Source: Candidatus Planktophila sulfonica (lineage in GTDB: Bacteria; Actinomycetota; Actinomycetes; Nanopelagicales; Nanopelagicaceae). From it: a stretch of 64,000 nt of DNA. The translations under genes were made by a program, and so were the position numbers. Below, piece by piece: positions 24,337-33,992 of this stretch. Location: NCBI RefSeq assembly GCF_002288065.1, contig NZ_CP016773.1:992001-1056000 (forward strand), read 5' to 3'. Position 1 is the first letter of the stretch. The number at the start of each line of letters is the position of its first letter. The notes beneath the pieces are model-generated. The model saw only the letters and a program-made list of their open reading frames with translations, ran no database searches and had not been told where the DNA came from.

Positions 24337-25254
24337 ATGTCTTCTTTAGCTCACGGTCACGGAATAGCAACAATTGCAGGATCAACTGTTCTCGATGTCT
24401 GGTTTCCAGCACCTGCTTTAGGTGCTCTCACTGGAACTCCTGATGTATCACTTACTGCAATGGTTGGAAGCGATGATGCTCGAGGTGTAACTCGTGAATT
24501 GGTCTCACTCGAAATTGATCTCGCACAAGCTCCAAAGGATGCACGCGATGCATACCTTCGCCTTCATCTTCTTTCGCATCGACTTGTAAAACCTCACGGC
24601 CAATCACTCGATGGAATTTTTGGACTTCTTGCAAACGTAGTCTGGACTTCTGCCGGTCCTTGCGCAGTCGAAGGCTTTGAACTCACTCGTGCGCGACTTA
24701 AGGCGAAGTTCGGCCATCTCACAGTATTTGCAGTCGATAAATTCCCGCGCATGGTCGATTACGTCATTCCTTCAGGTGTACGAATCGCAGATGCTGATCG
24801 CGTTCGATTAGGCGCTCACCTCGCATCAGGAACAACTGTGATGCATGAAGGATTTATCAACTTTAACGCGGGTACTTTGGGCGCTTCTATGGTTGAAGGT
24901 CGTATCTCTGCAGGCGTTGTTGTCGGAGATGGCACCGATATCGGTGGTGGAGCTTCCATCATGGGAACGCTCAGCGGCGGCGGAAAAGAAGTTATTTCAA
25001 TTGGTGAAAAGTGCCTCCTTGGTGCCAACTCAGGTCTTGGTATCTCGCTTGGCGATAACTGCGTCATTGAAGCTGGTACTTACATCACCGCAGCAGCAAA
25101 GGTGAAGTTGCCTGATGGTGAAATCGTGAAGGCTGGATCTCTAACAGGCGCAAACAATCTTCTCTTCCGTAGAAATTCACTTACTGGTGGGCTTGAAGCT
25201 GTTATGCGCACGGGCACTTGGGGCGGATTAAATTCTGTACTGCACGCTAACTAA
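24337..25254 (+). CDS. dapD: Tetrahydrodipicolinate N-succinyltransferase (DapD)
   Basis: 305 residues of the actinobacterial DapD type: a long N-terminal domain beginning near [21 protein letters not shown], then a left-handed beta-helix from about residue 150 ([38 protein letters not shown]) and a C-terminal catalytic segment. It succinylates tetrahydrodipicolinate from succinyl-CoA in lysine/meso-DAP synthesis. Together with DapC at 6129 it supports the succinylase pathway. Confidence 0.93.
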   Translation: MSSLAHGHGIATIAGSTVLDVWFPAPALGALTGTPDVSLTAMVGSDDARGVTRELVSLEIDLAQAPKDARDAYLRLHLLSHRLVKPHGQSLDGIFGLLANVVWTSAGPCAVEGFELTRARLKAKFGHLTVFAVDKFPRMVDYVIPSGVRIADADRVRLGAHLASGTTVMHEGFINFNAGTLGASMVEGRISAGVVVGDGTDIGGGASIMGTLSGGGKEVISIGEKCLLGANSGLGISLGDNCVIEAGTYITAAAKVKLPDGEIVKAGSLTGANNLLFRRNSLTGGLEAVMRTGTWGGLNSVLHAN

Positions 25255-25257
25255 GTA

Positions 25258-26451
25258 CTACGGCAAAGCAAGCTGAAAATACGGAGAAGGAATCTTTACT
25301 CGACTTCTAAAGGTATCGCCTCGTAATAATTTCGTTGAACCTGAAGATGAAGTTCCCTTGATGTAAGTAACTGCTCCTGCAGAATTTCGAGAGACAATTT
25401 CTAGAGTGACTACATCTGGAAGCAGAAATGCTTTCTTCACCAGCTCTTGCGTTGCAGATGCCTTCCACTGTGCAAATCTCGGATTGAGCTTGGGATCTAA
25501 ACCAGCTGGATCTGGAACCGATTGTGTGTAGGAAGTTGCTTGACCCCACGCATCTAACGTTGTCTGAGTCGCTCCCCCTGAAGATGATGAGTAATAAGCC
25601 TGAATAGGCTTTCCTGCAGCGAGGATGGCAAGGCTTGTAGCTGTGTCGATATGTGTGCGGTTAACGGCAGCTTTCCAGAGTTGGCCAATCTTTGGCTCAA
25701 TCTCTTTCGAATACCCGACAAAGTTCTGATCCGCGATATGTGAATACACATGGCAATCGCATGAAGGCTTAATTGTAGAAATCTTGGAGAGTGCGTACGA
25801 ACGAGCTGCAATCACTTGAGCTTCAAGAGCTGCAGCTGGCCATGCCGAAGAAATTTCACTGATTCCCCAGAGATACTCATCGTGAAGACTGAGCGAATTC
25901 GTTACTTCGATTGCGCCTTTAACTACTTTCATCTGCATCTGCCCATAGCGATACTTCGCAGAACTTCCGGGTTGTGAAAAAGTCATTACTGCATTGGGTC
26001 CGGTCCAGCGAATAGTGAAGGCTTTTCCAGTTACTGGGCCAACTATGTTCTGCGCCGCATCTAATCTAAACGATGCTTTCTGTCGTGTTCCGAGTACTGC
26101 GATAGGTGCAATATCAGTGAAGCCAGTGACTTCTCCAGCATAAATCTGAATAGCTGATTCGGGAGTTGCGGTAACAAAAGAAACTGAGCGAAGTAAGTGC
26201 CCGATATTTACTCGTATCGTGTGGCTATCTACATATGGAGCAACCACAACATCCTTGTAATAGTAATTAAGAATTCCGGTTGCAGATTCGCCAGCGAGAG
26301 CAAGTGCGCGAGCTCCCATCTGGCTCATGCCTACTCCATGGCCATAGCCGGATCCAGTAAAGGAAAATGTTTCAGGATTTTCCGCGCGAGAAACAGGTAT
26401 GACTATAAAAGTTGCAGCAAGGAGTAAAACCCCGGCTCTAAACATCCTCAT
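25258..26451 (-). CDS. SpoIID/LytB-domain secreted protein
   Basis: 397 residues from ATG 26451 (an alternative ATG is at 26445). An N-terminal signal peptide (GVLLLAATFIVIPVSRA) is followed by the family signature SGYGHGVGMSQMGARALA and a central SpoIID domain (LWGISEISSAWPAAALEAQVIAARSYA region, catalytic Glu in ISEISSAWP). SpoIID proteins cleave denuded glycan strands of peptidoglycan. In a non-sporulating actinobacterium a cell-wall remodelling role is likely. The start overlaps the end of the ABC ATPase gene, placing it with the polymer-export genes. Only 3 bp separate it from dapD. Confidence 0.87.
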   Translation of the reverse strand: MRMFRAGVLLLAATFIVIPVSRAENPETFSFTGSGYGHGVGMSQMGARALALAGESATGILNYYYKDVVVAPYVDSHTIRVNIGHLLRSVSFVTATPESAIQIYAGEVTGFTDIAPIAVLGTRQKASFRLDAAQNIVGPVTGKAFTIRWTGPNAVMTFSQPGSSAKYRYGQMQMKVVKGAIEVTNSLSLHDEYLWGISEISSAWPAAALEAQVIAARSYALSKISTIKPSCDCHVYSHIADQNFVGYSKEIEPKIGQLWKAAVNRTHIDTATSLAILAAGKPIQAYYSSSSGGATQTTLDAWGQATSYTQSVPDPAGLDPKLNPRFAQWKASATQELVKKAFLLPDVVTLEIVSRNSAGAVTYIKGTSSSGSTKLLRGDTFRSRVKIPSPYFQLALP

Positions 26452-27244
26452 CTGATGATGCGCTCTTTCTTGCATTCACGAATTCACGATAAGAAGCGAT
26501 AACTTCTGTTGGATTACCTCGCGCCATTAACTTACCTTTATCAAGCCAGATGACTTCGTTGCAGATATCTTCGATGGTCGCTAACGCGTGGCTTACCAGG
26601 ATGAGAGCGCGGTCTGCGGTGCGAAGTTCCTTAATGCGATTAAGGCTCTTCTCTTTAAATTTCGCATCTCCAGTGCTGAGAGCTTCATCAATAATCAAAA
26701 TATCTGGTTCGACAACAGCTGCCACCGAGAAGGCAAGGCGTGCATACATTCCTGATGAATAAGTGCGCATAGGGGCATCGATTGCCTCACCAAGTTCTGA
26801 GAATGCAGCGATGGCATCAAAGTTCTTATCAATATCTTCGCGCGACATTCCAGCGGCAAGCCCACCTAGATAGACGTTATCTCGACCCGTCATCGATGGA
26901 TTAAAGCCAACGCCCAAGGCTAAGAGGGTGCTGACGCTTCCATAGACTTCAACGCGTCCTTGAGTAGGAGGAACAATGCCTGAAATCACGCGCATAAGAG
27001 AAGATTTACCAGCCCCATTTGAACCGATGATGCCAAGAACTGTTCCGTAATGAACATCTACTGAGACGTCGTTAAGCGCTTTCACAATACGTGTGTGTTT
27101 CTTTCCGCGCCCAAGAGATTTAATGCGCGCCTTAAGAGTTGGCTTCTTATCAATCGATGTTGTGTACGTAAGCCCTAGATCTTTAACAGATACAGCAAGG
27201 CTTTGAGGAGTATGTGTGTGGCTAAAGTCGGACAGCGAAATCAC
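26438..27244 (-). CDS. Polysaccharide/teichoic acid-type ABC exporter ATPase
   Basis: 268 residues from a GTG at 27244 that overlaps the permease 3' end; the frame extends further to 27430, but that region is permease coding and the family homology starts after it. Walker A GSNGAGKSSLMRVISG, the signature TYSSGMYARLAFS and Walker B PDILIIDEAL are intact. The LGLTYT start and the order permease-ATPase fit the TagGH/Wzm-Wzt class, which exports undecaprenyl-linked polymers. There is no long C-terminal carbohydrate-binding domain. Confidence 0.88.
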   Translation of the reverse strand: MISLSDFSHTHTPQSLAVSVKDLGLTYTTSIDKKPTLKARIKSLGRGKKHTRIVKALNDVSVDVHYGTVLGIIGSNGAGKSSLMRVISGIVPPTQGRVEVYGSVSTLLALGVGFNPSMTGRDNVYLGGLAAGMSREDIDKNFDAIAAFSELGEAIDAPMRTYSSGMYARLAFSVAAVVEPDILIIDEALSTGDAKFKEKSLNRIKELRTADRALILVSHALATIEDICNEVIWLDKGKLMARGNPTEVIASYREFVNARKSASSDEDV

Positions 27245-28049
27245 GCTCCCTCGATAGGAAGAAGTATGTGCCAACGGTAAAGAGGCTAAGTGCCCACACA
27301 GATGCGTGAACCATTCCGAAGACAGTTGGAGCCTGGGCGTGTACCAAGACGCGTGACCATGAATCGAGAAGATAGAAGATTGGGTTGGCAATCTCAAATG
27401 TCTTAATTCGGTCAGAGATGCTTGATGCAACGTAGAGAATTGGCGATAAGTAGAGAAGGCTTCGAGTCAGATATGGAAGCATGCTTGAGATATCTCGAAA
27501 GTACACATTAATGCAAGAGATAAGAATCGCCATTCCCAAAGCCATCACAAGTGCGATGGCCATGATTGGAATTGCCCACAACATCTGCCATGAATACGGA
27601 AGTCCGATTAATACGTGAATGACTCCGAAAACAATGAGAGTGGGAATAAATTTAAAGAGGGCAATGACCGTTGCAGAAATCGGCAACATCACTCTGGGAA
27701 ATGAAGTATTCATAATCAAACGCTGACCAGAGGTAATTGCTTTGACTCCACCTGTGAGGCTATTTGCAACCAAATAGAAGAGGAAGAGGCTTGCTGTGAG
27801 GTGGCCAAAACGAGTGGCATCGCTACTTCCGCCAATGACATAAATCAGAAGGAAGTAAACGGCAGAGAGAAGAAGCGGGTTTAGAACTAGCCACAATTGG
27901 CCGAAGACAGATCCGTAATTCTGCTCGCGCAGTTCTGACCGTGAGAACTCGGAGATGAAGGTTCGGCGAGACCAGAGTGAGCGCATGTACTCGCGCATAG
28001 GCGGCAAGCCTGCGCGAAATGGCTCGTATACAACTACTGGCTTCTCCAC
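27222..28049 (-). CDS. ABC-2 type polysaccharide export permease
   Basis: 275 residues, GTG start at 28049, about six transmembrane helices. REYMRSLWSRRTFISEFSRS near the start and the re-entrant-like LWLVLNPLLLSAVYFLLIY are typical of Wzm/TagG permeases. It forms the channel for the ATPase that follows with a 23-bp overlap. It lies 30 bp after the GT2 gene. Confidence 0.88.
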   Translation of the reverse strand: MEKPVVVYEPFRAGLPPMREYMRSLWSRRTFISEFSRSELREQNYGSVFGQLWLVLNPLLLSAVYFLLIYVIGGSSDATRFGHLTASLFLFYLVANSLTGGVKAITSGQRLIMNTSFPRVMLPISATVIALFKFIPTLIVFGVIHVLIGLPYSWQMLWAIPIMAIALVMALGMAILISCINVYFRDISSMLPYLTRSLLYLSPILYVASSISDRIKTFEIANPIFYLLDSWSRVLVHAQAPTVFGMVHASVWALSLFTVGTYFFLSRERDFAVRL

Positions 28050-28079
28050 GTGCGAAAGGCTACCGCAGCGAGGCTCACC

Positions 28080-29078
28080 TTATTCAGATACGGGGACGAG
28101 AGTCTTTGGTGAGGAGATAAAACCGGCGCCCCACGCGAAGTGCATGGTCGGAATAACAGCCAAGAGCAAGAAATATTCACGGATGTTTGATGCGATTTTG
28201 ATTGAAGCAAGTAGAACAAAGAGTGTGTAAATCGCGGCTGGGGTGAAGAGTATTGGTGCGATAAATCCAGCCAATAGCGAAACGGTGAAACCGATGAGAG
28301 CAAATGGTGGAGCGAGGTAGCGATAATTAATTGTTCCGCTATGTTTTCTTGAAACTACTCGGCGCCAGCGACCATATTCAAAATATTGTTTCGCAAGAGC
28401 TTTTACAGTCGATCGCGGACGATATGTGACATGAAGCCTTGGATCGAAGTAAACAACTCCGCCATTTTCGCGTAAGCGGAAATTAAGTTCCCAATCTTGG
28501 GCGCGAGTAAAGCGTTCATCGAAGCCACCAATTGCAATGAGTGCTTCTCGTCTAAAGGCGCCTAGGTACACAGTGTCAACTAAACCGGCTTCTCCCCCAG
28601 TGTGGAAACGTGATGCACCAACTCCGAGCGGACTGCGCATTGCGCCTGCAACTGCATTTTCAAAGGCGGTTGTACCAACGGCTGCCATTACGCCACCGAC
28701 ATTTACTGCACCGGTCTTGTTGAGAATTTCAACGACAAGTGAAAGGTAATTACTTGGAATTTGGGCATGCCCATCAACGCGAACTATGACTGGGCTCTGT
28801 GATTTTTTCAGCGCAAGATTTAATCCAGCTGCTGTTCGTCCTGTTGGATTTTCGACGATTACTACACGGGAATCTTGCTGAGATATTTGCTGAGCGATTT
28901 CAAGGGTGCGATCATGCGAAGGACCGATGGCAAGAATTACTTCTGTCTTTCCTAGATAATCCTGAGAAAGGATTGAGTCGATAGCACCTTTGAGATGTGC
29001 TTCTTCATTGAGAATTGGAAGTATGACGCTGATAGATGGATGCGGTGAGCCAATTAACTCGTGAGTTGGTGTCGCCAT
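28080..29078 (-). CDS. GT2 glycosyltransferase with C-terminal membrane helices
   Basis: 332 residues. The GT-A domain starts SVILPILNEEAHLKGAI; VRVDGHAQIP carries the DxD-like DGH and TRAQDWELNFRLRENG the ED-type catalytic region. The last 80 residues form two or three membrane helices. The arrangement resembles ExoA-type transferases that work on lipid-linked sugars. It is the first gene of the polymer-export operon. A GGAGGGG site sits two bases before the ATG. Sugar donor unknown. Confidence 0.86.
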   Translation of the reverse strand: MATPTHELIGSPHPSISVILPILNEEAHLKGAIDSILSQDYLGKTEVILAIGPSHDRTLEIAQQISQQDSRVVIVENPTGRTAAGLNLALKKSQSPVIVRVDGHAQIPSNYLSLVVEILNKTGAVNVGGVMAAVGTTAFENAVAGAMRSPLGVGASRFHTGGEAGLVDTVYLGAFRREALIAIGGFDERFTRAQDWELNFRLRENGGVVYFDPRLHVTYRPRSTVKALAKQYFEYGRWRRVVSRKHSGTINYRYLAPPFALIGFTVSLLAGFIAPILFTPAAIYTLFVLLASIKIASNIREYFLLLAVIPTMHFAWGAGFISSPKTLVPVSE

Positions 29079-29102
29079 AACCCCTCCACGCTATCGTCCA
29101 AG

Positions 29103-29109
29103 TACCCTA
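29103..29109. promoter_or_regulatory. Symmetric bidirectional -10, TACCCTA (LCP and GT2 genes)
   Basis: Forward: TACCCT (29103-29108), six bases, then GTG 29115, leaderless. Reverse: TAGGGT (29109-29104) predicts a start near 29097, giving the GT2 gene a leader of about 19 nt that carries its GGAGGGG site. The two -10 boxes share five bases. Confidence 0.5.
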
Positions 29110-29114
29110 CGGAT

Positions 29115-30227
29115 GTGAAATCTTCTCGTGCAATTCGGATAATTACATCACTCTCTCTGGGTGTTGTCCTTGTTGCATCGCTATCGTGGCTCGGATTAGG
29201 CCAGGTGAGCGGACAAATTTCTCGAATAGATGTCTTTGGCTCTATTAAAGATCGTCCTGAAAAGACTTCCTCGGCCCTGAACTATCTTGTTGTTGGTTCT
29301 GACACTCGTGAAGGTCTAACGAAAGAGCAGATTAAAGCGCTCCGTGTTGGAAGCACTGCAGTAGCGGCAGGTGGTCGCTCAGACACAATGTTGCTCGTCC
29401 ATATTTCAAAGGCCCGTGATGCGGCTTATATCGTCTCAATTCCACGAGATACCTTGGTGACTATTCCTGCGCACCGAAGCCAAGATGGCACACGAGATAT
29501 TCCAGCTCGTCCTGGAAAGATCAATGCCTCCTTTGCATTTGGTGGAGCACCGCTTCTTATTCAAACTCTTGAAGAGAAGACAAATTTAAAGATTGATCAT
29601 TACGTCGAAGTCAGCTTTGCTGGCTTTACTGGTGTGGTTGATGCTCTTGGTGGCATTGAGGTTTGTTCTAAAGTTGCTATCAATGATCCAAAGAGCCACT
29701 TGGTGATGAGCGCAGGCACACACGTGCTTGATGGAATTGAAGCGCTCAAGTATGTACGTACTCGTGACTTTGATGGCCGTGGGGATATTGGACGAATGGA
29801 ACGTCAACAGCAATTCGTGAGCGCTGTTCTGCGCAAAGCAACAAGCAGCGGAGTGCTTCTCAATCCAATCAAACTAACAAAGTTCTACAACGCAACTATT
29901 TCTACTGTGAAGATGGATTCTGGAGTGGATAAGAATGACCTTCTCACTCTTGCCAAGCAGATGCGCAATCTCTCTTCAGGAAATATTCGCACATTGACTG
30001 TTCCGCTTTCAGATCCAAATGGTCGCCATCCAACCGTTGGCTCTGTTGTGATTTGGGATGATGTATTGGCAACAGATCTCTGGACCAAGATTCGCAACGA
30101 TGAAGCCTTGCTTGAGACTGTGAAGCCAACTGCGAAAGCATCTGCAAAGGCGACTGCTGAAGCTGTGACAATCGACAAATTTAAGACGAAAACAGCTGCA
30201 GATAATCCTTGCGCGCCCGCAAAATAG
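29115..30227 (+). CDS. LytR-CpsA-Psr (LCP) family glycopolymer ligase
   Basis: 370 residues from GTG 29115; the longer frame from 29061 is rejected because the TACCCT box lies inside it. One N-terminal anchor helix (about 9-30) precedes the LCP domain: NYLVVGSDTREG, GGRSDTMLLVHISK, SIPRDTLVTI, and HYVEVSFAGFTGVVDALGGIEV, with RTRDFDGRGDIGRMERQQQF near its end. LCP enzymes transfer lipid-linked polymers to peptidoglycan. Divergent from the GT2-export operon, which could supply its substrate. The Ala/Lys-rich C-terminal tail is probably disordered. Confidence 0.9.
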   Translation: MKSSRAIRIITSLSLGVVLVASLSWLGLGQVSGQISRIDVFGSIKDRPEKTSSALNYLVVGSDTREGLTKEQIKALRVGSTAVAAGGRSDTMLLVHISKARDAAYIVSIPRDTLVTIPAHRSQDGTRDIPARPGKINASFAFGGAPLLIQTLEEKTNLKIDHYVEVSFAGFTGVVDALGGIEVCSKVAINDPKSHLVMSAGTHVLDGIEALKYVRTRDFDGRGDIGRMERQQQFVSAVLRKATSSGVLLNPIKLTKFYNATISTVKMDSGVDKNDLLTLAKQMRNLSSGNIRTLTVPLSDPNGRHPTVGSVVIWDDVLATDLWTKIRNDEALLETVKPTAKASAKATAEAVTIDKFKTKTAADNPCAPAK

Positions 30228-30261
30228 CCCTGAATTTTCCAGTTTTTAATTGAGCCTGCAA

Positions 30262-30267
30262 TAGACT
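30262..30267 (+). promoter_or_regulatory. -10 box TAGACT for the UDP-sugar dehydrogenase, leaderless
   Basis: TAGACT is followed by seven bases (CCCGCGT) and the ATG at 30275. Confidence 0.55.
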
Positions 30268-30274
30268 CCCGCGT

Positions 30275-31585
30275 ATGACTCTGAAGCTTTCAGTAATTGG
30301 TTGCGGCTACCTAGGCGCTACCCACGCAGCATGTATGTCCTCACTCGGTTTTGAAGTAGTCGGTATCGATACCGACCAGGGCAAGGTTGATCTCCTTTCT
30401 AAAGGCGAACTCCCTTTCTACGAACCTGGTCTCGATACTCTCCTAGCTGCTGAGATGAAGACTGGGCGTCTCTCATTTACAACCGACTTCTCGGCAGTTG
30501 CTGATGCTGATGTTCACTTCATCTGTGTCGGTACACCTCAGAGCAAAGATGGACTTGCTGCAGATCTGACATATGTAAAGTCATCTGTTGCAGCAATTGC
30601 TCCACATCTCAAAGAAGGTTCACTCGTTGTCGGAAAGTCGACGGTTCCAGTAGGAACAGCTCAGTTACTTCGCGATCAACTTGCAACGTCTGCTCCACAG
30701 GCAGACCTCGCTTGGAACCCTGAGTTCCTTCGCGAAGGTTTCGCAGTCGAAGATACTTTGACTCCAAACCGTCTTGTGGTTGGCGTTGCAAATGATCGCG
30801 CAGAAGAAATCCTTAAAGAGGTCTACAAGCCTGTAATTGATCTTGGAACTCCATGGATTCGCGCAGATCTACCAACTGCGGAGCTCGTAAAGGTTGCAGC
30901 AAACTCATTCCTTGCAACAAAGATTTCATTTATCAACGCGATGGCTGAAGTCTGCGAAGCAGCAGGTGGAGATGTCACTGTTCTTGCCAAGGCAATCGGT
31001 TACGACCCACGAATCGGAAGCCGCTTCCTGCAGGCGGGTATTGGATTCGGCGGAGGCTGTCTTCCCAAAGATATTCGCGCATTTATGGCACGCGCACAAG
31101 AACTTGGCGCAGACCAAGCTCTTGAATTCCTTCGCGAGATTGATGCAATCAACCTTCGTGCTCGTCAACGCGTTATTGATGTTGTGCGCGCAGATCTTTC
31201 TGAAGATCTCACTCAGTACAAAATCGCAGTTCTCGGTGCAACATTTAAGCCCGACAGCGACGACGTGCGTGACTCCCCAGCACTTGATATCGCCGCTCAA
31301 CTTCAAGCAGCTGGTGCACAAGTTGTTGTTCACGACCCTAAGGGCATTGAACCTGCACGTAAGCGATTCCCAAATCTTGATTACCAAGAGAAGGTTGTCG
31401 ATGCAGTTAAAGGCGCAGATGCGATCTTGCACTTAACTGAGTGGAAGGAATATCGCGAACTCGATCCATCAGTGATTGGTCAGCTCGTGAAGTCAAAGTT
31501 CCTTATTGACGGTCGTAATATGTTAGATCGCAATATGTGGCGCGCAGCTGGATGGCGCGTTCATGCCTTAGGACGAACTGACTAA
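30275..31585 (+). CDS. ugd: UDP-glucose/GDP-mannose 6-dehydrogenase family enzyme
   Basis: 436 residues. The N-terminal NAD motif is [17 protein letters not shown] (about 9-25), STVPVGT marks the substrate loop, the catalytic Cys is in [14 protein letters not shown], and a C-terminal NDP-sugar domain follows ([16 protein letters not shown]). It oxidises the C6 hydroxyl of an NDP-sugar twice to give a uronic acid donor. UDP-glucose is the most likely substrate. Neighbouring LCP, GT2 and export genes suggest use in a surface polymer. Its stop overlaps that of purE by three bases. Confidence 0.92.
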   Translation: MTLKLSVIGCGYLGATHAACMSSLGFEVVGIDTDQGKVDLLSKGELPFYEPGLDTLLAAEMKTGRLSFTTDFSAVADADVHFICVGTPQSKDGLAADLTYVKSSVAAIAPHLKEGSLVVGKSTVPVGTAQLLRDQLATSAPQADLAWNPEFLREGFAVEDTLTPNRLVVGVANDRAEEILKEVYKPVIDLGTPWIRADLPTAELVKVAANSFLATKISFINAMAEVCEAAGGDVTVLAKAIGYDPRIGSRFLQAGIGFGGGCLPKDIRAFMARAQELGADQALEFLREIDAINLRARQRVIDVVRADLSEDLTQYKIAVLGATFKPDSDDVRDSPALDIAAQLQAAGAQVVVHDPKGIEPARKRFPNLDYQEKVVDAVKGADAILHLTEWKEYRELDPSVIGQLVKSKFLIDGRNMLDRNMWRAAGWRVHALGRTD

Positions 31586-32097
31586 AAACCAGTCTTTGCA
31601 TTGCGACGGGCGCTCAATTGGGCGCCCTTTGCTTTTGCCTCATCCGATAGATCTGAAAGCTGAGATTCGATCTTCTTAGCCACCGCTGCATCGGCCGAAC
31701 CAATGATGCGCGCAGCAAGGATTCCTGCATTCTTAGCGTTATCAATTCCAACAGTTGCAACAGGAATTCCGCCAGGCATCTGAACGATAGATAGCAATGA
31801 ATCCATTCCATCTAGGTTCTTCAAAGACACTGGAACGCCGATAACCGGCAGCGTTGTAAGGGATGCAACCATTCCTGGGAGGTGCGCCGCTCCCCCTGCA
31901 CCAGCAATGATTACCTTGTAACCCTTTGATGCAGCTGTCTTTGCAAAGTCGACCATCTCTTCAGGCATGCGGTGTGCTGAGACAACATCTGCGCTGTAGC
32001 TAATTCCAAATGAATCAAGTGCCTTCGCAGCTTCTTCCATGACTGGCCAATCAGAATCTGAGCCCATGATGATTGCTACATCTTTACGATCACTCAT
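31582..32097 (-). CDS. purE: N5-carboxyaminoimidazole ribonucleotide mutase (PurE)
   Basis: 171 residues from ATG 32097, overlapping the purK stop by eight bases. [15 protein letters not shown] (the SDSD loop), SAHRMPEEM and [12 protein letters not shown] are the class I PurE active-site motifs. It converts N5-CAIR to CAIR in purine synthesis, taking the product of PurK. Confidence 0.95.
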   Translation of the reverse strand: MSDRKDVAIIMGSDSDWPVMEEAAKALDSFGISYSADVVSAHRMPEEMVDFAKTAASKGYKVIIAGAGGAAHLPGMVASLTTLPVIGVPVSLKNLDGMDSLLSIVQMPGGIPVATVGIDNAKNAGILAARIIGSADAAVAKKIESQLSDLSDEAKAKGAQLSARRNAKTGF

Positions 32098-33202
32098 CGA
32101 TAGCTCCACTCATATAGTCACGTGCATGCTGAACATCTGTGGTTAATTGTAGAAGGTCAGAGCCAACTGCTGTGACATGGCCAATCTTGCGCCCCACGCG
32201 GACTTCCTTCTTATATTGATGGAACTTAAGCTCTGGATTGCGCGCCATCAGGTGAAGATATGGGCGATACATATCTGTCTTCTCGCCGCCCAAGATATTT
32301 CCCATTACAGCGATATCGGCAGTCATTGAAGGATCTCCAAGTGGTAGATCGAGAATCGCGCGCAAGTGTTGTTCGAACTGACTTGTGACAGCTCCATCGA
32401 TGGTCCAGTGCCCTGAATTATGTGGGCGCATTGCGAGTTCGTTGATGAAGAGCTGATCTGCCTTCACAAACATTTCAACTGCCATAACACCGACCACGCC
32501 AACTTCTTGTGCGATATCGAGTGCGAGCTTCTGTGCCTTTTCAGCAATCTCTGAAGAAATATTTTGAGCAGGTGAAATCGTTAAAGTACAGATTCCATCT
32601 TCTTGCACCGTTTCAGTTGGTGTCCAAGAAGTTGCTTGTCCATGTGGAGAGCGAGCGACCATCACTGCAATTTCAGTGTCGAAAGAGATGAGTTCTTCAA
32701 TGAGGAGCTGCGGGGTTGTTTTCAATACTTCGGCAAGCTCATCTTGCGAATTAATCTTCCACACACCACGACCGTCGTAACCACCCGAGATAGCTTTTGC
32801 TATCAATGGGTATCGCTCGATATCGGCAGTTGATGTTGCAATCTTCCACTTCGGCGCAGGGAAGGCGCTCAGCTTCTTACGCATCTCAGCTTTATCTTGA
32901 GAATAGATAAATGCAGATGATGGCGGATAAACCTTTACGCCTGTGGCTTCCAGCCCCTTAATAACCGAGAGCGGCACGAGCTCGTGTTCAAATGTGATGA
33001 CATCGCAGTCCGCTGCAAATACTTTGAGAGCTTCAAGGTCTTCGTAATCGCCAACGATGTGATGTGTGATTTGGGCACCTGAATCATCAGGGCTTTGTGC
33101 GAAGAGAAGTAGATCGATTCCGAGAGCTGTTGCTGGCGCAACCATCATGCGCGCTAATTGCCCTGCGCCTATAACGCCTACGCGAGGGAATCGTTCATTC
33201 AC
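32090..33202 (-). CDS. purK: N5-carboxyaminoimidazole ribonucleotide synthase (PurK)
   Basis: 370 residues with an ATP-grasp fold: [12 protein letters not shown] at the start, [13 protein letters not shown] for the ATP loop, and [18 protein letters not shown] for the metal/substrate site. It makes N5-CAIR from AIR, ATP and bicarbonate. The GTG start at 33202 is preceded by TACGAT and six bases, so a leaderless purK-purE mRNA is predicted. Confidence 0.95.
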   Translation of the reverse strand: MNERFPRVGVIGAGQLARMMVAPATALGIDLLLFAQSPDDSGAQITHHIVGDYEDLEALKVFAADCDVITFEHELVPLSVIKGLEATGVKVYPPSSAFIYSQDKAEMRKKLSAFPAPKWKIATSTADIERYPLIAKAISGGYDGRGVWKINSQDELAEVLKTTPQLLIEELISFDTEIAVMVARSPHGQATSWTPTETVQEDGICTLTISPAQNISSEIAEKAQKLALDIAQEVGVVGVMAVEMFVKADQLFINELAMRPHNSGHWTIDGAVTSQFEQHLRAILDLPLGDPSMTADIAVMGNILGGEKTDMYRPYLHLMARNPELKFHQYKKEVRVGRKIGHVTAVGSDLLQLTTDVQHARDYMSGAIDE

Positions 33203-33206
33203 AGCC

Positions 33207-33974
33207 CTATCGTAGATGAACGATGTCTCCGACTGTTACTCGAGAACCGTCTTCGAGAATGAGTTCGCCTGCAGGCGTCACATCTACAGCTTTTCCATTC
33301 TTATGGCTGCCATCTGGATGTTCAATTCGTATGTCGTGGCCAATCGTTGCAGACCTCTCTTTATACAGATGGCGTAGATCTTCACCGTTCTGCCATCTTT
33401 GAAAGAGCTCTTCAAAGGTTGCTAGGAATGTCGAGAGAATGAGATTGCGGTCCAGTGTTGAGAAGTTGTGGAGGGCTAGTGAAGTAGCAGTAACAACAGG
33501 AAGTTCCTCTTGAGACATTCCAACGTTGATGCCAACACCGATTACAACTCCGTCACCACTTGTTTGCGCGATGATTCCGCCGACTTTTCCATCTCCTATA
33601 AGAATGTCATTGGGCCATTTAAGAGTAGGTGAAAGCTCGGGATCCAATGTGGTGAGCGAAAAGATTGCAGAGAGCCCAGTAAGAAGTGGCAGAAATGACC
33701 AATCAGATTTATCTCGAATTGGTTCAACATAGAATGAAAACATCAGAGCAGAAGATGCAGGTGCATCAAATTTTCTATCGAGCCGACCTCGTCCTGCACT
33801 TTGATATTCCGTAGTGATGACTTCACCGCTTTTTGCTTTTTTATCTGCAACTAATTGCGTTAAGTCATCTTGCGTCGATCCCGTGACTTCAACCACGCTT
33901 ACTCGCCAGTACTGCGAGATTTTTTCTGAGATGACCGAACTATCTAGCGGTGGTCTTGGCGCAACGGTGCTCAC
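33207..33974 (-). CDS. birA: Biotin-[acetyl-CoA-carboxylase] ligase (BirA)
   Basis: 255 residues from GTG 33974. The frame is open to 34097, but that runs across the accD start. STQDDL, QSAGRGRLDRKF (the biotinyl-AMP loop), LKWPNDILIGDGKVGGII and GVGINVG are the catalytic motifs, followed by the C-terminal SH3-like domain. No N-terminal HTH is present, so it is a ligase without repressor function. It activates biotin and attaches it to the BCCP lysine, for example of the AccA encoded at 36349. It is fired from a shared symmetric promoter with accD. Confidence 0.92.
   Translation of the reverse strand: MSTVAPRPPLDSSVISEKISQYWRVSVVEVTGSTQDDLTQLVADKKAKSGEVITTEYQSAGRGRLDRKFDAPASSALMFSFYVEPIRDKSDWSFLPLLTGLSAIFSLTTLDPELSPTLKWPNDILIGDGKVGGIIAQTSGDGVVIGVGINVGMSQEELPVVTATSLALHNFSTLDRNLILSTFLATFEELFQRWQNGEDLRHLYKERSATIGHDIRIEHPDGSHKNGKAVDVTPAGELILEDGSRVTVGDIVHLR
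33209..33214 (-). promoter_or_regulatory. -10 box TACGAT for purK-purE, leaderless
   Basis: TACGAT is followed by six bases (AGGGCT) and the GTG at 33202. It lies in the 3' end of birA. Confidence 0.58.
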
Positions 33975-33980
33975 GACTAG

Positions 33981-33987
33981 TACCTTA
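33981..33987. promoter_or_regulatory. Symmetric bidirectional -10, TACCTTA (accD and birA)
   Basis: Forward: TACCTT (33981-33986), six bases, then ATG 33993. Reverse: TAAGGT (33987-33982), seven bases, then GTG 33974. The boxes share five bases, and the two predicted leaderless start sites are 19 bp apart. Confidence 0.6.
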
Positions 33988-33992
33988 TGTTC

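Noticed and set aside
27245-27430. 62-residue N-terminal extension of the polymer-export ATPase
   Set aside because: The stretch is the permease 3' coding region read in another frame and has no ABC similarity.
29061-29114. Longer LCP start at ATG 29061
   Set aside because: It begins inside the divergent GT2 gene and covers the shared promoter; GTG 29115 leads directly into the anchor helix.
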